DNA from: an uncultured Sutterella sp. | GTDB lineage: Bacteria > Pseudomonadota > Gammaproteobacteria > Burkholderiales > Burkholderiaceae_F | NCBI GenBank assembly: GCA_902463725.1 | Contig: CABQGK010000005.1 | Location: 115,447 to 179,446, forward strand | Reading direction: 5' to 3' | DNA length: 64,000 bases | Shown here: positions 32,486 to 41,502 of the stretch, one piece after another | Numbering within the stretch: the stretch's first letter is position 1 | How the letters are laid out: each line of letters opens with the position of its first letter | The notes under the pieces: generated by a model | Told to the model about the DNA's origin: nothing | Seen by the model: only the letters and a program-made list of their open reading frames with translations | The model's database searches: none | Made by a program: the position numbers and the translations under genes

Positions 32486-33688
32486 TTATGACTTACTTGC
32501 GTCTGTTGCTGCCGCAATACCGAGTGCGACCGCTAGTAGCACAGCGCACACAAAGTAGGGCGTCCCTGCAAGGAAGAGATTATCGGTGTGCCGTGACGTT
32601 ACCATCAATAGTGGTGTGCCGATGGTAGGAGAGATCGCTCCAGTAAAGCTATTGAGTGAGCTGACCGCTCCCATGTTGACACCTTGCTGGGTATGTTCGC
32701 ATTGTCGGCTGATCTCTCCCTGAATGGTGGGGCCGACAATACCCATGAGCGCAAAGACGCAAATGAGCATAAGCGATAGCCAGCCCCAAGGCGACAATCC
32801 AATGGTAAGCATGGCGCAGAGCCCGAGCGTAAGGCCAAGGCGCACAATGCTTTGTGCTGAGAGTTTTTGGGTCAGTCTAGGCAGTAGCAACCCTTGGGTG
32901 AGCGAAATCGAGATGCCTAGCGCAAAGATGCTCATGCCAATCATAAAGGTGGACCACCCATAGCGATATTCAACATAGAGCGCCCAAGTCACTTGCATCA
33001 AGCTTTGCGCGAGCGTAAACAACGTGATGATGAGAAGAAATGGACGGATCCCTTCGAGCGCAGTGAGGTTGAGAATGGCATGAAATGGGTTAAGTTGCTG
33101 CCAACGCAACGGCATAGTATTTGGAGCGCGTAGGCTTTCAGGAAGAATTATGAGCCCATAGAGAAAGTTGAGTGCACAGATACTTGCGGCAACCACAAAG
33201 GGGAGCCGAGGATCGACTTCACCGAGAACCCCGCCTAGTGCAGGTCCGAGCACGAAGGCAATGCCAAAAATCGCGCCAATCTTGCCAAACGAAGAAATGC
33301 GCGAATTCTCAGTGGTGACGTCCGCAATATAAGCCTGTGCTACGACAATATTGGAACTCATCATGCCGCCGGCGATTCGCGAGAGCAGAATGGCCCATAG
33401 TGAGGAGGTTATTGCGGGGACGAGCATCATGATGGCCAAACCCGCGATACCCGTTAACAAGACGGGACGTCGCCCCACTCGATCTGAGAGTGCTCCGAGA
33501 ATGGGGGCAAAGAAGAACTGCATCAGACCATAGCTGATCATAATGCAACCATACCAAATTGTCTGCGCATCAGCCCCTGCGGCTAGGCTGCCGATGAGCC
33601 TAGGTAGCACAGGAATGATGAGGCCGATGCCAAGTGCGTCAAGAAAGACGCAGGTCAGCACGAAGCCGATGGCAGGATTTCGTTTCAT
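32486..33688 (-). CDS. MFS transporter, TetA-like drug:H+ antiporter group
   Basis: I use ATG 33688 (400 residues, 12 predicted helices), because the protein then begins MKRNPAIGFVLTCVFLDALGIGLIIPVLPRL, the usual start of Tet-type efflux pumps. The extra upstream frame from a GTG lacks a ribosome-binding site. Motif A is present as GALSDRVGRRPVLL between helices 2 and 3. The motif C-like GIAFVLGPALGGVLG in helix 5 marks drug/H+ antiporters. Substrate unknown: TetA relatives export many compounds and no resistance phenotype should be assumed. The gene stands alone, convergent with the oxoacid oxidoreductase operon. Confidence 0.85.
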   Translation of the reverse strand: MKRNPAIGFVLTCVFLDALGIGLIIPVLPRLIGSLAAGADAQTIWYGCIMISYGLMQFFFAPILGALSDRVGRRPVLLTGIAGLAIMMLVPAITSSLWAILLSRIAGGMMSSNIVVAQAYIADVTTENSRISSFGKIGAIFGIAFVLGPALGGVLGEVDPRLPFVVAASICALNFLYGLIILPESLRAPNTMPLRWQQLNPFHAILNLTALEGIRPFLLIITLFTLAQSLMQVTWALYVEYRYGWSTFMIGMSIFALGISISLTQGLLLPRLTQKLSAQSIVRLGLTLGLCAMLTIGLSPWGWLSLMLICVFALMGIVGPTIQGEISRQCEHTQQGVNMGAVSSLNSFTGAISPTIGTPLLMVTSRHTDNLFLAGTPYFVCAVLLAVALGIAAATDASKS

Positions 33689-34066
33689 AGGTTTGAGCCG
33701 ACTTGCACGCGTCTGTTTTTGAGAACAGCGCGTGTGAACATTTTCCACGATGGGTGCGGGGGTTATCTTATCAAAATGGCCGCTTGCTCGAGTCTTGATG
33801 AGAAGCGAATCATCGGTTCGAGAGGTAAGAAGAAGGGCTTTGTTGCGGCTTGTTCAGTTTTGCTGAGGCTAGGATAAACCCCCTCAAACACCTCCCCTAG
33901 GGGGGTTGAGATACGTCAAGAGTAAGTTAGCGAATTGACACAACAGGCGAAACGGAGCGGGTTTTCAGAGAATTCGAGCTCACGAATGGAGAGGGATTTT
34001 GTTAATGTATTTGCGTGGTCGTGACAAATTGTACATTCGTCGAATGTTCATGCCAGGAGTCCTACT
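33689..34066. promoter_or_regulatory. Divergent promoter region with a palindrome before sstT
   Basis: A 378-bp region between the MFS gene and sstT. It has a C/G-rich hairpin (AACCCCC/GGGGGTT, 33877-33907) without a T-run. Only 19 bp before the sstT start is a palindrome ACATTCG-T-CGAATGT (34033-34047), well placed to be an operator or to affect translation. No gene is supported. Confidence 0.4.
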
Positions 34067-35293
34067 ATGAAAAACGTTTTTAAGTTTGCGATGCCGTTTC
34101 TACAGGCATCGCTAGTCAAACAGATTCTCGTTGCCCTAATTTTGGGCATTATTGTGGCTTTTGCCGCCCCAAGCGCGGCAGTGAGTGCAGGTTTTCTCGG
34201 TAAGGTTTTCGTGACGGCTCTTAAGGCCGTCGCGCCCGTTTTGGTCTTCGTGCTGGTAATGAGCTCTATCGCCAATCAGGATCTTGAAGGTGAGAGCGCG
34301 CACATTAAGCCCATTATTGTTCTTTACCTTGTTGGGACGTTTGCAGCAGCTGTGGTGGCTGTGATCGCGAGTTTCATGTTCCCGACAAAACTCATTATGA
34401 CGGCGGGGCAGTCGGTCGCGGCGCCAGGTGCTATTTCTGACGTGTTGGGAAATTTGATTCTCAATGTGGTGGACAATCCCGTTAAGGCCATTGCCAATGG
34501 TAACTACATCGGTATTTTGGCTTGGGCCATTGCCATGGGCATTGTGTTGCGCCATGGCACGGATTCAACCCGTGAAGTGCTCAACGACGCCGCGAAGGGT
34601 GTGGAATTTGTTGTCCGTCTTGTGATTCGTTTTGCTCCGATCGGTATTTTTGGCTTGGTCGCAGAAACGTTTGCAACGACGGGTATTGGCGTCTTTGAAG
34701 GCTATGTGAAGTTGCTGGCTGTGTTGCTGGGCTCGATGGCTTTCGTTGCCTTCATCGTCAATCCGCTGCTGGTGTGGCTTACCACGCATGAAAATCCCTT
34801 CCCAGTCACGTTCATGACGCTCCGTGAGTCGGGAGTTTCGGCCTTCTTCACTCGCTCGAGCGCTGCGAATATTCCTGTTAATCTTTCGATCTGCCGTCGC
34901 CTCAATCTGCCGGAGTCGACCTATTCGATTTCGATTCCTGTGGGAGCCACGATCAACATGGCCGGTGCGGCAATCACGATTACTGTGCTGACGCTTTCCG
35001 CGGCATATACGTTGGGTGTGTCCGTGGATATCTGGACGGCCATCTTCCTTTCGTTTGTTGCTGCTATCTGTGCTTGCGGCGCCTCTGGCGTTCCTGGCGG
35101 CTCCCTCATGCTTATTCCGCTCGCTTGCGGTCTGTTTGGCATTGATCAGGACACCGCTATGCAGGTCGTTGCTGTTGGGTTCATCATCGGTGTACTTCAG
35201 GACTCCGCCGAAACAGCTTTGAACTCCTCTAGTGACGCTCTGTTCACAATTGCTGCTTGCCGCCGTGCGGAAAAGCTTGCAAAGAAAGCTTAA
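34067..35293 (+). CDS. sstT: Serine/threonine:Na+ symporter SstT
   Basis: The 408-residue membrane protein matches SstT of the dicarboxylate/amino acid:cation symporter family: LVKQILVALILGIIVAF near the start, VLVFVLVMSSIANQ, FTRSSAANIPVNLSICRRL (the serine-rich hairpin), VGATINMAGAAITITVLTL and CGASGVPGGSLMLIPLACGLFGI. These hairpins and helices 7-8 bind substrate and Na+. It takes up serine and threonine across the inner membrane. CAGGAG lies upstream. It is a single-gene unit followed by a strong terminator. Confidence 0.93.
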   Translation: MKNVFKFAMPFLQASLVKQILVALILGIIVAFAAPSAAVSAGFLGKVFVTALKAVAPVLVFVLVMSSIANQDLEGESAHIKPIIVLYLVGTFAAAVVAVIASFMFPTKLIMTAGQSVAAPGAISDVLGNLILNVVDNPVKAIANGNYIGILAWAIAMGIVLRHGTDSTREVLNDAAKGVEFVVRLVIRFAPIGIFGLVAETFATTGIGVFEGYVKLLAVLLGSMAFVAFIVNPLLVWLTTHENPFPVTFMTLRESGVSAFFTRSSAANIPVNLSICRRLNLPESTYSISIPVGATINMAGAAITITVLTLSAAYTLGVSVDIWTAIFLSFVAAICACGASGVPGGSLMLIPLACGLFGIDQDTAMQVVAVGFIIGVLQDSAETALNSSSDALFTIAACRRAEKLAKKA

Positions 35294-35377
35294 TTTCTCG
35301 CGTCACTGACCACCAAGAGGGCTTGCGCTCGTTGTGACGCACAACGGGTGTGTAGCTCTCAAAGAGAGGTTGAGTTT

Positions 35378-35424
35378 GCCTCCCGTGTTATAGCTTTATT
35401 GCTAACTGGGAGGCCGTTTTTTTT
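35378..35424 (+). terminator. Rho-independent terminator of sstT
   Basis: GCCTCCC (35378-35384) pairs with GGGAGGC (35408-35414), with an inner GTTA/TAAC-AGC/GCT stem, followed by eight T residues. Confidence 0.92.
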
Positions 35425-35521
35425 GGGGGCGACGCCTGACCCAAGGTGTTGTGTTCTCCCCTAGGCGTGACAATCGTTTAATATTGACACCACCCGACAT
35501 TTTCCTTTTTTCCCTCAACGT

Positions 35522-37357
35522 ATGCGTCGTTACCACTCTCCTCGTGAAGCCTTGAAAACAGTCTTCGGCTATGATGCCTTTCGAGGATTTCAGGAGCAGG
35601 CAATCTCAACGGTGCTCGCAGGTGAAGACGCTCTTGTTCTGATGCCTACAGGGGGCGGTAAGAGCCTCTGTTATCAAATTCCCGCCTTACTTCTTGACGG
35701 TGTGACGATCGTCATTTCCCCTTTGATTGCGCTGATGCAAGATCAGGTGGATGCGCTCGAAGAGGCAGGCGTTCAGGCCGCTTTTATGAATTCCTCGCAA
35801 TCCGAGGAGCAGGCAGCGGCAGTCCGCGCACGGCTGTTTTCGGGTGAACTTGACCTGCTTTACGTTTCGCCAGAGAGGGCAACCAAAGGGGCCTTTCGCC
35901 AGTTGTTGTCGCAGATTCGTGTTTCGCTCTTTGCTATTGATGAGGCGCACTGCGTCAGTATTTGGGGGCATGATTTTCGCCCAGACTACCGCGCACTCGA
36001 TTTTTTGCGCGAAGAGTTCCCGACTGTGCCACGTATCGCACTGACGGCGACAGCTGACGAACGTACCCGTGAGGAGATCGTCTCGCTACTGCTCAAAAAT
36101 CCTAAACGGTTTGTGGCGAGCTTTGATCGCCCCAACATTTTTTATCAAGTGGTTGAGAAGCGCCGACTTGAAGAGCAGCTTCTCTCATTTATTCGCTATG
36201 AGCACACGGGCGACAGTGGCATTGTGTATTGCCTCTCACGCTCGAAAACCGAAGAGATTGCTTTACTCCTAAATCAGAACGGTATCCGTGCACTCCCCTA
36301 CCATGCGGGGCTGAGTGCACAGGAGCGAGCGCATAATCAAGCGCTTTTTCTGCGTGAGGACGGCGTTGTCATGGTGGCCACGGTCGCCTTTGGTATGGGG
36401 GTTGATAAGCCCAATGTAAGGTTTATTGCCCATGTGGACATGCCTCGCTCAATTGAAAACTACTTTCAAGAAACGGGCCGAGCAGGACGTGACGGGTTGC
36501 CTGCGGATGCGTGGATGGCTTTTGGCCTCAAGGATGTGGTCAATCAGCGCTACTTCATCGATCAAAGTGACGCAGAGCCTTTTTATAAGACGCTTTGCAC
36601 ACAAAAGCTTGATGCGATGCTAGGGCTTGCAGAAGCGACGGATTGCCGTCGCGTGCGCCTCTTAGCGTATTTTGGCGAAAAAAGCACGCCCTGTGGCAAG
36701 TGCGATAACTGTGTCAACCCGCCAGAGACGGTTGACCGTACGCGAGAAGCAATGATGCTCGTCTCCTGTATCTATCGAGTGCAGCAGGCGCGTGGTGTGA
36801 GCTGCGGGGCTCAGCACGTGATTAATATTCTGCGCGGCATCGAGGGGGATCGGACGAAGGCAGCAGAAGACCAGAAGCTTTCTACTTGGGGCATTGGGGC
36901 AGAACTCTCGGATGCGGAATGGCGCGTGATTCTTCGGCAACTTATCGCGCGCCATGTGGTGTGGATTCACTCTGCTACAAACTTACTACGGCTTGGCGAT
37001 GAGGCGAATACGCTTTTGCGCGGGGGAATGCAGATACTCGTGAGGAAACGCCAACACTCGCGTCGTGGCTACACGGAAAGCAATGCATCAAATCGCAACC
37101 GTGAGCTTTATGCTGCTCTATCACCTCGAGAAAAAGTCTGCTTTGAAGCATTGAAGACTTGGCGCTCGACGTTAGCACGCGAGCTCAACAAGCCCCCTTA
37201 TGTCATTTTCAATGACGCGACGCTTCTCAATATTGCACACAGCCGCCCAAGCACCGAAGCGGCGTTACTCGAGATCTCGGGCGTTGGGCAGCGCAAAGCC
37301 GATCGTTACGGTAGCGATGTACTCACCATCGTTAGTACATCGCTTGAAAATGGCTAA
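35522..37357 (+). CDS. recQ: ATP-dependent DNA helicase RecQ
   Basis: The 611-residue protein has the full RecQ layout: helicase motif 0/I (FRGFQEQAI, MPTGGGKSLCYQIPAL), DEAH box in AIDEAHCVSIWGHDFRPDY, ALTATAD, motif V/VI (FGMGVDKPNVRFIAHVDMPRSIENYFQETGRAGRDGLPA), a zinc site (Cys in DCRRVRLLAYF..., then CGKCDNC), a winged-helix RQC region and an HRDC domain at the C-terminus. RecQ unwinds DNA 3'-5' in RecF-pathway recombination and fork repair. The ATG lacks an obvious ribosome-binding site. The gene converges on the argS operon with 12 bp between stop codons. Confidence 0.96.
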   Translation: MRRYHSPREALKTVFGYDAFRGFQEQAISTVLAGEDALVLMPTGGGKSLCYQIPALLLDGVTIVISPLIALMQDQVDALEEAGVQAAFMNSSQSEEQAAAVRARLFSGELDLLYVSPERATKGAFRQLLSQIRVSLFAIDEAHCVSIWGHDFRPDYRALDFLREEFPTVPRIALTATADERTREEIVSLLLKNPKRFVASFDRPNIFYQVVEKRRLEEQLLSFIRYEHTGDSGIVYCLSRSKTEEIALLLNQNGIRALPYHAGLSAQERAHNQALFLREDGVVMVATVAFGMGVDKPNVRFIAHVDMPRSIENYFQETGRAGRDGLPADAWMAFGLKDVVNQRYFIDQSDAEPFYKTLCTQKLDAMLGLAEATDCRRVRLLAYFGEKSTPCGKCDNCVNPPETVDRTREAMMLVSCIYRVQQARGVSCGAQHVINILRGIEGDRTKAAEDQKLSTWGIGAELSDAEWRVILRQLIARHVVWIHSATNLLRLGDEANTLLRGGMQILVRKRQHSRRGYTESNASNRNRELYAALSPREKVCFEALKTWRSTLARELNKPPYVIFNDATLLNIAHSRPSTEAALLEISGVGQRKADRYGSDVLTIVSTSLENG

Positions 37358-37369
37358 GCCGTCTTTACC

Positions 37370-38146
37370 TTAGGCTGGTGGCGTGACGCGGGGTTTCTGT
37401 TTACGGTTCGCTGTGACTTTATCAAAGAGCCAGTTTGGTAGGAGTCGCAAAATCTTGGCGAGCACCCCCATCTGCCAAGGAATCACGCGGTAAGTGGTGC
37501 GAGAAAGAATCGCAGGGACCGCCTCCCGAGCAAATTCTTCAGGGCTCTGAAGGAAAGGCATTTTATAGGGATTCTGAGCCGTGAGCTCCGTACGCACAAA
37601 GCCCGGGCAGATGGTCTGTACGAGGACACCAGCTTTTTTGAGCTCAACACGTAGGCTCTCGCAGTACGTGATCACAGCGGATTTACTTGCACAGTAAGCC
37701 TCAGAGCCAGGGAGGCCTCGAATGCCCGCAACGGAGCCAATACCGACAAGCTGCCCAGCGCCTCTCTTCTTCATGGGGGCAATAAACGGATGGAACGTGT
37801 AGGCCATGGCAAACACGTTCGTGCGGTAGATGCGTTCGAGTACCTCTAAATCTTCAAAATATTCGGTTTTGACGCCGTGAGAGATGCCAGCGTTGGCGAT
37901 CACAATATCGGCGCCACCCGTGGCGGCCTCAAAGGCCTTTCCAACCTCACGCATGGCCTCACGATCGGTGACGTCTGCGCTATAGAGATGAAGCCGTTTG
38001 GGGTCAAGGGCGAGTGTGGCGGCCGCCCGTTCAAGTTTAGTGAGATCGCGCGCAACTAAGCCGAGCGTCGCGCCGCGTGCGGCAAATTCACGCGCCATAG
38101 CAAGACCAATACCACTCGAGGCGCCGGTGATGAAGACATTGAGCAT
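37370..38146 (-). CDS. Short-chain dehydrogenase/reductase
   Basis: I start at ATG 38146 (258 residues), so that the chain begins MLNVFITGASSGIGLAMAREFAARG with the NAD(P)-binding TGxxxGIG motif. NAG in IVIANAGISHG, Ser in GIGSVAGIRG and the Y-x-x-x-K pair in EAYCASKSAV give the catalytic residues. C-terminal features (PWQMGVLAKILRLLPNWLFDKV) suggest membrane association. An SDR at this place, last in the argS-SPOR-dsbA order, is common in Burkholderiales. Substrate unknown. Confidence 0.87.
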   Translation of the reverse strand: MLNVFITGASSGIGLAMAREFAARGATLGLVARDLTKLERAAATLALDPKRLHLYSADVTDREAMREVGKAFEAATGGADIVIANAGISHGVKTEYFEDLEVLERIYRTNVFAMAYTFHPFIAPMKKRGAGQLVGIGSVAGIRGLPGSEAYCASKSAVITYCESLRVELKKAGVLVQTICPGFVRTELTAQNPYKMPFLQSPEEFAREAVPAILSRTTYRVIPWQMGVLAKILRLLPNWLFDKVTANRKQKPRVTPPA

Positions 38147-38173
38147 AGCAAATGTGCAGAAGTAGAAATGAAC

Positions 38174-38202
38174 GAGGCGGGCGTGCTGAACACGCTCGCC
38201 TC
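38174..38202 (-). promoter_or_regulatory. 12-bp intercistronic hairpin between dsbA and the SDR gene
   Basis: GAGGCGGGCGTG and CACGCTCGCCTC pair over all 12 positions (one G-T pair) around CTGAA. The minus-strand sequence that follows is T-rich but interrupted, so it may be a leaky terminator or a processing site that sets the level of the SDR mRNA. Confidence 0.5.
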
Positions 38203-38246
38203 TAGGCGGGTATGCGATGGGCATCATGCGCACAAGCGCGTGTGCC

Positions 38247-38894
38247 TTAGCCCTTCTTACGTTCAGCGCGGATCTGATCGATCATCCAGTTGAGAGCATC
38301 AGGCATCGCTTGACGCGAACCGACCATGTGCGGTCCTGTGATGAAGCGACCACCGATGCCAAGCATTGGGGTGCTGTCGATTTGGTAGGTCTGCCACGTC
38401 TGGAAGGCTACACGATTTTTGTTCTTAACACCGAAACTACGGATGGTTGCTTTCCACTTGTCGGCATCCACGCCAGACTTCACCATGAAGTCGGCGATGT
38501 CAGCTTCGGCATTGTTGAAGTCGTAGCTGTGCGTTTGGTAGATCACGCTTTCAAAGAACGGAAGCGAGAGCTTATCCAAGAGCCCTAGCGCTTCGAGAGC
38601 GTAGTAGGTTTCCGTAAATGGGAAATACTTAGGCTGCCAGGCCACAGGAACACGGCGTAGAACGACGTCAGCGGGCAGGGTCTTTGCCCAGCTCTCAAGG
38701 ATCGGTTCGAACTGCAAGCAATGCGGGCAGGTGTAAGCAAAAAATTCGATAACCTCGATTTTATCGGCATCGCTCTGCACGGCGGGTTGAAGAACAAGAT
38801 AGTCCTTGCCTGCGCTGTAGGTCTGACTGCCAAAAGCGGGGGAGGTGCAGGCCATGATGGCGCTTGCGCCGAGAAGAGCACGACGGGAAATCAT
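38247..38894 (-). CDS. dsbA: Thiol:disulfide interchange protein DsbA
   Basis: The 215-residue periplasmic protein has a signal peptide (MISRRALLGASAIMACTSPAFGS), the thioredoxin-fold active site CPHC in EFFAYTCPHCLQFEP, an inserted helical domain and the cis-proline segment STPMLGIGGRF. DsbA oxidises cysteine pairs in exported proteins. Its clients here may include the fimbrial chaperones and subunits with paired cysteines encoded earlier in the window. AAGGAAG precedes the ATG. It follows the SPOR gene, as in other Burkholderiales. Confidence 0.94.
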   Translation of the reverse strand: MISRRALLGASAIMACTSPAFGSQTYSAGKDYLVLQPAVQSDADKIEVIEFFAYTCPHCLQFEPILESWAKTLPADVVLRRVPVAWQPKYFPFTETYYALEALGLLDKLSLPFFESVIYQTHSYDFNNAEADIADFMVKSGVDADKWKATIRSFGVKNKNRVAFQTWQTYQIDSTPMLGIGGRFITGPHMVGSRQAMPDALNWMIDQIRAERKKG

Positions 38895-38952
38895 GATTTA
38901 CTTCCTTAAAAAACGATTGATGCCAAAATGAGCCCGATCGTCGGGGCAGAGA

Positions 38953-39552
38953 CTAATTTTGCTGTTTCACAATCGTAGCTTGAATGCTTTGATCGTTCAG
39001 CATATTTTGAATTTCATTGGCACTATTGCGATCGTCAAATGGACCAACACGGACACGCCAGATGTTGCCAGCTTGCTGGACTTGCGCTTCGACGGCCAAC
39101 ATGGCCAGTTGTGCTTGACGTTCCTCAGCCTGCTTGGCACTTTTGAAGGCGCCCGCTTGCACCCAGTAGGTCACTGGCGTGACCGTACCTGGTTGAGCGG
39201 CTTTGCCCTGTCCATCACGCACAGGCTGTAGCTCAGCGGGAGCAGCTTGCTGCTCGGCGGGGGTGACAGAGTTGCTCACTGGCGCGTTGGGTGCTGTGAC
39301 GGTTGCAACGGTGCCCGCGGGCGCTGCGGCACTCGCATCGGGACTTGAGGCCGCGTTGAGCGCTTTATTGGGATCAACGTTGCCCTCTAGTGCCTTGGCG
39401 GGGTCCACGTCTGCAGTCACCTTCTGCACCTTCTCAACGAAGGGAACGGGCGAATTAAGCGTAAAGACGGCCACTGCGGCGGCGACCGCCAAGCCGAAGA
39501 CGATTCCGAAAAGGAAACCGCCGAAACCTACGGAAAAGCGAGATTGTGACAC
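38953..39552 (-). CDS. SPOR-domain protein (FtsN-like)
   Basis: The 199-residue protein starts at GTG 39552, preceded by AGGAG. It has one N-terminal membrane helix (about 10-31, FGGFLFGIVFGLAVAAAVAV), a Pro/Ala-rich low-complexity linker (about 40-125) and a C-terminal SPOR domain (about 127-199, VTYWVQAGAFKSAKQAEERQAQLA...WRVRVGPF). SPOR domains bind denuded peptidoglycan at the septum. This bitopic layout is that of FtsN, and the place after argS is standard for Burkholderiales. FtsN function is not proved by layout alone. Confidence 0.86.
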   Translation of the reverse strand: MSQSRFSVGFGGFLFGIVFGLAVAAAVAVFTLNSPVPFVEKVQKVTADVDPAKALEGNVDPNKALNAASSPDASAAAPAGTVATVTAPNAPVSNSVTPAEQQAAPAELQPVRDGQGKAAQPGTVTPVTYWVQAGAFKSAKQAEERQAQLAMLAVEAQVQQAGNIWRVRVGPFDDRNSANEIQNMLNDQSIQATIVKQQN

Positions 39553-39579
39553 AGTGAACTCCTAAAGCATTGAAGCGCT

Positions 39580-41322
39580 TTACGCTTCCTCGCGCTTGGC
39601 CATGTACTCAGGCGCGGAGACGCCGAGTAGTGCTAACCCATTACCGAGCACTTGACGGGTAGCCGCCAAGAGCGTAAGGCGCGCATTGCGTTCTGCGGCG
39701 TCATCGGCCAGGATGCGCTCTGCGTTATAGAACGAGTGGAACGCGGCCGCCAACTCCTTCAGATAGTAGCAGAGGGAGTGGGGGGCGTGATCGTTGGCCG
39801 CTTGGGTAAGCAACGCAGGGTACTCGGCGAGCTTATTGATGAGTAGCTGCGCGGCCTCTCCTGAGAGTGGCGTTAGGTCAAGCGACAACATTTCTTCGCG
39901 CGAGGGCTGCGTCCAAGTTTTTTCGGCATTTGCAAAGACCGAGCAAATGCGGGCATGTGCGTACTGCAGATAGTAGACGGGGTTTTCGTCACTCTTTTCT
40001 TGTGCAAGGTTGATGTCAAAGACAAACTCAGCATCAGCCTTGCGGTTCACCAAGAAGAAGCGCGCAGCATCGCGACCCGCCATGTCCACGAGGTCGCGCA
40101 ATGTGACATAGTTGCCCGAGCGCTTGCTCATCTTGACGGGTTCGCCATCTTTCACCACAGAGAGCATCTTGTGCAGAATGTACTCTGGGAAAGAGGCAGG
40201 AATAGAACGGCCGAGCACCTTTGCACAGCACTGCAGACCGGCGCGAACTCGTGCGATCGTGCCGTGGTGGTCACTGCCCTGGATATTGACGGCCTTCGTA
40301 AAGCCGCGTTCAAACTTGGCGAGATGGTAGGCGACGTCAGGGACAAAATACGTGAAGGTTCCATCGGCCTTTTGCATCACGCGATCCTTGTCGTCATGAA
40401 TGCCAAAGACATCACAAGCGGTTGTTCTGAGCCAAAGAGCCCCATCCTTTTCGTAGGTAAAGCCACTCTCTTTCATCGCGGCGACTGCGCGTTCAACGCG
40501 ACCGTCGGTGTACAGCGAGCTTTCTAGGTAGAAGTTGTCAAACTTCACTCCAAGCGCCTGGAGGTCGTCGTCTTGCTCATTGCGCAGGTACGCAACACCA
40601 TAGCGTCGCATGGCGTCTAGGTCGTTGACATCACCCTGACTTTCGACGGTGACACCAGCGTGCGTGACAACTGGTTTTTTATCCAGATAGTCGCGAGCAA
40701 TGGAGATGATGTATTCGCCGTGGTAGGCGCCTTCTGGTAGCTCAATGCTTTCGCCCAGGAGCTCTAAGGCGCGCAAGCGGATCGATTCTGCGAGATTGCC
40801 GATCTGCACACCTGCGTCGTTGTAGTAGAACTCTCGCGTAACATTCCAGCCCTGCGTGCCAAGAATATTGGCGAGCGTATCGCCTAGTGCGCCTTGACGA
40901 GCATGGCCGAGGTGCAAGGGTCCAGTGGGATTTGCGGATACGAACTCGAGCAGAACGGATTCTCCCGTGTGGGAAGTATTAGTGCCGTAAGCGCACCCTT
41001 GTGTGAGGATTTGACGAATGACGTCGTAGCGTGCGTTGTCGGCGAGGGTGAAATTTATAAAGCCAGGTCCCGCGATCTCGATGCGCTTAAAGAGCGTTGC
41101 CGCCTCGGGGCGAGCCTCGAGGGCCGCAACTAACGCCTCGGCGATATCACGTGGCTTACGCTTAAGTTGCCGAGCGAGTTGCATGGCAATCGTGCAGGCG
41201 ATGTCACCGTGCTCGGCACTCTTTGGGCGCTCAAGGACGATATTGACTTCTTCGGTGACGTTGAGAGTGGTAAGCGCCGCTTTGATCAAGGCGGCAATAG
41301 TCTCTTGTTGTTGAGCTAGCAT
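39580..41322 (-). CDS. argS: Arginyl-tRNA synthetase
   Basis: I start at ATG 41322 (580 residues) because ArgS proteins begin close to the Q-E-T-I-A-A-L-I stretch; an upstream in-frame start at 41382 would add 20 unusual residues. Class I motifs are HIGH-like GPLHLGHARQGALG and KMSK in EPVKMSKRSG. The N-terminal additional domain and C-terminal anticodon-binding DALR domain are present. It charges tRNA-Arg. Genes for SPOR, DsbA and SDR proteins follow on the same strand at short distances (27, 58 and 100 bp). Confidence 0.96.
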   Translation of the reverse strand: MLAQQQETIAALIKAALTTLNVTEEVNIVLERPKSAEHGDIACTIAMQLARQLKRKPRDIAEALVAALEARPEAATLFKRIEIAGPGFINFTLADNARYDVIRQILTQGCAYGTNTSHTGESVLLEFVSANPTGPLHLGHARQGALGDTLANILGTQGWNVTREFYYNDAGVQIGNLAESIRLRALELLGESIELPEGAYHGEYIISIARDYLDKKPVVTHAGVTVESQGDVNDLDAMRRYGVAYLRNEQDDDLQALGVKFDNFYLESSLYTDGRVERAVAAMKESGFTYEKDGALWLRTTACDVFGIHDDKDRVMQKADGTFTYFVPDVAYHLAKFERGFTKAVNIQGSDHHGTIARVRAGLQCCAKVLGRSIPASFPEYILHKMLSVVKDGEPVKMSKRSGNYVTLRDLVDMAGRDAARFFLVNRKADAEFVFDINLAQEKSDENPVYYLQYAHARICSVFANAEKTWTQPSREEMLSLDLTPLSGEAAQLLINKLAEYPALLTQAANDHAPHSLCYYLKELAAAFHSFYNAERILADDAAERNARLTLLAATRQVLGNGLALLGVSAPEYMAKREEA

Positions 41323-41420
41323 AGGTTTTGCAGATGGGTCTCTATATTCTGGAGCGGTTTTTGCAACAGTGTACCTTTTCACCTCGTTTCGAGGGGGAAG
41401 AGACCAAGCGTAATTTCAAT

Positions 41421-41464
41421 AAAAAAATGTTTCGACCCGTTGACCACATGGGTTAACGGGTCGA
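41421..41464 (-). terminator. Terminator of folE2
   Basis: TCGACCCGTT and AACGGGTCGA (41432-41441 and 41455-41464) form a perfect 10-bp stem. On the minus strand it is followed by a tail with seven T residues (41421-41427). It lies 38 bp after the folE2 stop. Confidence 0.85.
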
Positions 41465-41502
41465 GTCACTAGCCAGAAGATCTCTGGCACAAAGTACGGT
41501 GC

